A stretch of 5,991 nucleotides of DNA, taken from assembly GCA_003526435.1 (NCBI GenBank), contig DPWF01000341.1, positions 1 through 5,991 on the forward strand, written 5' to 3'. The DNA comes from Chitinophagaceae bacterium (GTDB lineage: Bacteria > Bacteroidota > Bacteroidia > Chitinophagales > Chitinophagaceae). A program made the position numbers and the translations under genes. Shown piece after piece: positions 1-4,200 of the stretch; within the stretch, counting starts at the first letter, position 1, and every line of letters begins with the position of its first letter. The notes below the pieces were generated by a model, which saw only the letters and a list, made by a program, of their open reading frames with translations, was not told where the DNA came from and did no database searches.

Positions 1-1
1 G

Positions 2-91
2 GGAGGGGCCATGGAAAGGGTAACGCATAAGGGTAAAGATGTAATACTATTACAGAAAAAAGTCGGATGTGAAAAACAGTACAATTACTAG
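2..91 (+). CDS. Possible C-terminal tail of an upstream gene (very uncertain)
   Basis: Frame 2 is open from the left edge to TAG at 89-91, giving about 29 residues rich in Lys, Val and Gly and ending Cys-Glu-Lys-Gln-Tyr-Asn-Tyr. An ATG lies at 11 with GGGAGGGG just before it, but the two-base gap is too short for a useful ribosome site. A C-terminal tail is therefore more plausible than a 26-residue gene. The stretch is short enough to be open by chance, and I recognise no family. Confidence 0.2.
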   Translation, partial: GGAMERVTHKGKDVILLQKKVGCEKQYNY

Positions 92-376
92 CATTTGGAT
101 ACTGGTGGAGCACTCTTTTTTGACCACGGCGAAAGTATAATAATCGGCAGCAGGTTTTTTGTCATACTCCTAATATAATTTTGTTTGTGCGCTGTTTTTT
201 AATTAAAATGAAAATAAATTCACGAATAATAATTGTTTTGGGAAAAAAACGAAGAAAAAAAACACTTTTTCTTTACCTACATATTTGGGTAGTGTTACAC
301 CTTTGTGGCACAAATTTTTTATTATATACAGCGTGTTCTAAATTTCGTCAGGAAGTCTTTTTTATTTTAATCCTTT

Positions 377-390
377 CCCGGTTTTCCGGG
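377..390. repeat. Small GC hairpin CCCGG-TTTT-CCGGG
   Basis: A perfect 5-base-pair stem with a TTTT loop, at 377-381 and 386-390. No T-run follows on the + strand, and no T-run follows when read on the minus strand, so it does not qualify as a terminator. Its role is unknown. Confidence 0.4.
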
Positions 391-520
391 TGTGTTTGAG
401 TTGGCATCTGATATCTAAACCTTCTGCTCCGGGATGTAATACGTCTTGGGTTCCACACTCAAATTTTTTATTGTCAGTAGCGCATCATGAATGATATGAT
501 GTTTGTATGCCTTTACGGCG

Positions 521-542
521 CTTAGTGCTCATTGGTGCTAAG
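521..542. repeat. Hairpin CTTAGTGC / GTGCTAAG
   Basis: CTTAGTGC at 521-528 pairs with GTGCTAAG at 535-542 around a 6-base loop. In RNA this is an 8-pair stem including two G-U pairs, read from the + strand. No T-run follows. It could be part of a structured leader RNA, but nothing else supports that. Confidence 0.35.
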
Positions 543-728
543 GCGGTAATACATTGTCTATTTGACATTTTTAATCTCGTAAAAGTGGAGTGTGTGACAT
601 CTGAATTTTTGTCCCTTCGTTTTGGCTGATAGCCATTTTTTCCACTTTTTTTAATGTTGTTTCAATCATCAGTGATTAGTTTCATTGGTGTTTTACTGTT
701 TGCTGTTAACGGCATTTCAGTACTTGTT

Positions 729-755
729 TTTATGCCTTCGGTTTATAGGCATAAA
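729..755. repeat. Hairpin TTTATGCC / GGCATAAA upstream of the giant gene
   Basis: TTTATGCC at 729-736 is perfectly complementary to GGCATAAA at 748-755, with an 11-base loop. It ends 80 bases before ATG 836. The 3' side continues TTAATTGATC rather than a T-run, so it is a poor terminator. It might be a leader structure or a protein-binding inverted repeat. A short GCC-GAAA-GGC tetraloop hairpin follows at 773-782. Confidence 0.4.
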
Positions 756-835
756 TTAATTGATCATTACTGGCCGAAAGGCTTGCCTTGATACGTTTTT
801 ATTTAATCCGGAAATTTATTTGCCTTGTATTACGC

Positions 836-1219
836 ATGAACAAAAAGACATCTGTTACTTCAATAAATTTCCATTGGGGTCACCCGTTGGGTACCGCTGT
901 TTTATGCTGCGTACTTGAATCGCTGTTGCGAAAAACAGAAGGTGCTTTTCTTCCATTGCATTTAGACTTTGTCGAATCATTCCCTGGCTGTATTCCGTTT
1001 GGAACAGGACTGGGTTATTTAATAATTTTTTTACTCATGAAAAAGTATTACAAAACTGAACTTTTGCCCATTCTGGGCCTCGCAATGATCCTTTTTGGAG
1101 GGTTATTTGCTGCTCAACCTGCAGCGCTGACTATTCAGCCTGCTTTGGTGCTGTATATTTTGCCAGTACTCGGGTTGATGCTACTTTCCTTCCCACCTCT
1201 AAGAAAGCAGTTGCTGAAA
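836..1219 (+). other. N-terminal hydrophobic region preceding the signal peptide
   Basis: Residues 1-128 contain about four hydrophobic stretches, near residues 18-31, 52-67, 76-98 and 102-119. Positive clusters lie at Lys69/Lys70/Lys73 and Arg123/Lys124/Lys128/Arg131. From Met68 (base 1037) the pattern fits the positive-inside rule: Lys cluster inside, a helical hairpin, a basic stretch inside, then the signal-like helix. Upstream of Met68 the topology is less tidy and the translation is Cys-rich (Cys24, Cys25, Cys52). The T-rich base composition also makes hydrophobic residues expected by chance there. The stretch may be a real membrane domain fused before the export signal, or partly untranslated leader. 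I do not recognise a family. Confidence 0.4.
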
Positions 1220-4200
1220 ATGCAGCGGCTGTTTCCGGATGGAGACTTGGAGAAACGGGTATTTATGCCGCTGTTGCTTCCGGCCATATTGGTGCTGTTG
1301 CTTGCAGGACAGGCGAATGCGCAAGTATCCGGCACTGTTTTCCGCGACTTTAACGCTAATGGTACGAAAGATAACTCTGCTACCTATAATGAAACATTCG
1401 TGTCCGGAGTCATAGTAAAAGCTTATAATATTTCAAATGTTGAAGTGGGTTCTCAAACTACTTCTTCAACAGGCGCATATGCATTTACAGGGTTATCCTT
1501 ACCATTAAGGATAGAATTTACAGGGTTATCAGTAGAGGATTATTCGGCACCAACGGGCACCTCAAATGCATCAAGTGTGCAATTTTACACAACTGCCTCT
1601 ACAACAGCAAATTATGGAATAAATTACCCACAGCATTATACATCCAGTGCAAATCCTGATGTAGTTGTTTCTCAATTTGAAGCCAATAGGCCACCATCTT
1701 CAGAACCATTAGCAACTGCAATGTTAAAAACGCCTTATAATTCAAGAGGCCAGACATGGGCAACAAATACAACCTCCATAGCAAACACATCTGATATTGG
1801 AGGTACTTGGGGCTTAGCATATAATAGAATATCGAACGAAATATATGCGGCGTCTTTAGTGAAAAGGCATTCTGCAATGAAAGACAATGATTTAAATGGG
1901 AAAGAAGATATTGGTGCGATTTACTCAATAACCCCTTCCGGTACAACTTCATTGTGGTTAGATGTCGCAAGTTTAGGAGTAGATGTTGGCTTGTCATTAA
2001 TGCCAACAATCGCAAGTCGGGCATTGCCAACAATGTTAGTGGCACCCTCACATGATGCTTTAGTATATCCATTAGTGGGTAAAATTGGATTAGGCGATAT
2101 CGAAATTTCGGATGATTATTCTAAACTGTATTTTGTAAACCTATATGATAAAAAAGTCTATACCATAGATATTGCTACAAAAACTTTAATTGGAACAGGT
2201 ATTGATGTGCCCAGCCCATGTAATGCGGGTTCCGGTTCAGTAAGGCCATTTGGATTAAAATATCATAGAGGGAAATTATATGTTGGTGCGGTCTGTGATG
2301 CGTTGACATCCCAGGCTGCTGGTGACTTATCTGCTTCAGTGTATAGATTAGATGGGGCAAACTTTACGAGTATTTTAAACTTCCCGTTAAACTATTTAAA
2401 AGGGTATGCATTTAAAGATTTGGATGGGAATAATGCAGAATATGGGAAAGCATGGACTGCCTGGACGGACGTTCTACCCCCTGTATCTTTTCATAGTGGT
2501 TTTTTAAACTCCGAAGTTCTGGTTAAGCCACAGCCTATGTTGGTGAATATGGAATTTGATATTGATGAATCACTAATTCTTACTTTTAATGATAGATTAG
2601 GTCATCAAGGCGGTCAAGTTAACTATGGCACAAATACAGCAAATACAACTACTTTTTATACTGTATTAATTGGTGGTGATGTGTTGCGGGTATCACTTGT
2701 AGGTGGGGTATATACCCTTGAAAGCAATGGATCGGCTGGTGGGGTTACAACAGTTGGTGCTGGAAATAGCGAAGGGCCTGGAGGAGGCGAGTTTTATTTT
2801 GGCGATCGCTCAAATTTGGAAAGTAATGGAAGATATCATAATGAAGATGTAATTGGGGGATCTACATTTCTTGCTGGAAGAAATGAAGTTGCGGTATTAG
2901 TTACCGATCCAATAGATTATTTTGCTGGGGGGGTTTATTTCTTTGATAACACTACGGGTGATGTTACAGCCACCGCAAATGCAGACCGGTATCAACTATA
3001 TCCCTTTACTGCTGATGTTACAAAATTTGGTAAAGCCAATGGGTTAGGAGATATGGAAATACTTTCAGGGGTGGCCCCTCTCGAAATAGGCAATCGTATC
3101 TGGATGGATACCGACGATGACGGTATCCAGGATGCTGGAGAGATGGGTATTGGCAGTATTCCGGTTAAACTATATAAGTCCGGTGTGCAGGTTGGAGCTA
3201 CTACTACTGCGTCTGATGGCACCTACTATTTCAATAACAGCAATGTTAATTTGAATGGTGCAACAGGACTTTTACCTGAGATGGCTTATGTCATTCGGGT
3301 GGATGCTGCTGATTTTCCAGCAGGTAAGTCACTTTCCACCAATCCTAATATAGGAGGTGCTGGCCAGCCCGACGTGCGCGATAATGATGCGGCCTTAGTG
3401 GGGGGTAACGCCGAAATCGCGGTGACAACGGGTTTGGCAGGCCAAAACAACCATACGCTAGATATGGCGTTTAAGACATCTTCATCGTCAGGCGGATGTG
3501 CGGGTTTTGCCGTGATTGTCGGGGAGTGGTCAAATGCGTCACTTCAACGTTTTGATGGCACTTCTGGTAGTTATCTGAACCAATTGGCAACGGGAATAGG
3601 CGCACGGATTAATTCTGTGTTGCAATATCCATACCCCAATGGGGATTTATATTTGGGTGGAAGTTCGGAGTTAACTATCGTAGATGCTTTCACGGGAGCA
3701 ATGCAAGGGTCTTTTTCCGGCGGTCCTTTTTCCGGACTGACAGAACAAGTTGTTCGGGGCTTAGATGGCAGCTTCTATGTGGCCAATGAAGGTAATGCAG
3801 CAGGCGATGGCACAATTGCCCGTTATAATGCTGCCGGTACCTACCTCAATACCTTTATTTCATTCCCGACTTATCAGCCCAATGGACTTGCTCAGGATCC
3901 TGCTACTGGCGACTGGTATGTTGGAACACGGAACGCGCCGAATACAATTCTCAAATATAGCAGTGCAGGTGTTCTTCTGGGCACTGTAACAACCATGACG
4001 GGCGGCGGAAATCCCGGTGGTGGACTCGCCATATACAACAACGAGCTATATGTCGCTACGACCAATAGCCCGCAAACAGTGCAGGTATATGCTTTACCGG
4101 TCACGACTTTCCCTGCAACCCCGGTTCGTACACTTGCTACGGGAGGGAGTGCTTTCGTTGGTATCGCGTTTGGCCCGGATAATAATCTGTATCTAGCCGA

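Larger units (their letters stand above)
92..835. other. Long T-rich stretch without a recognisable gene
   Basis: These 744 bases show stops in all + frames and many TTA/CTA/TCA triplets (minus-strand stops). The + strand is strikingly T-rich: the 60-base block 601-660 has 32 T and 7 A, and 661-720 has 27 T and 12 A. I see no tRNA, riboswitch core, rho-independent terminator or transposon end. Short hairpins at 377-390, 521-542 and 729-755 are listed separately. The region may be the spacer and leader of the giant gene or a decayed former gene. A TTG-started frame at 181-399 has low-complexity Phe/Leu/Ile/Lys content expected from base skew and is not called. Confidence 0.6.

Noticed and set aside
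153..183. Perfect Bacteroidota -7 box TAATTTTG at 176-183 with TTTG at 158-161
   Set aside because: The gap between the boxes is 14 bases, shorter than the usual 19 or so, and no gene starts within 600 bases. A T-rich region yields such matches by chance.
181..399. Open frame of 72 codons on the + strand starting at TTG
   Set aside because: It has a non-ATG start and low-complexity Phe/Ile/Leu/Lys content that follows from T- and A-rich DNA. It shows no recognisable motif and no coding-like pattern.
533..637. Two short minus-strand peptides of about 21 and 27 residues with A-rich upstream sequence
   Set aside because: They are very short and in A-rich DNA that produces such frames by chance. 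There is no family match that I can recognise, so they are only mentioned as part of the T-skewed region.
785..835. Weak promoter-like pair (TTG at 788-790 and TTTATTTG at 815-822) before ATG 836
   Set aside because: The -7 box lacks the key A, the spacing is too long, and the resulting leader would be very short.
1599..2072. 157-codon minus-strand open frame
   Set aside because: It lies antisense to the well-supported SdrD and propeller coding region. Its Leu/His/Gln-rich translation is typical of a shadow frame.
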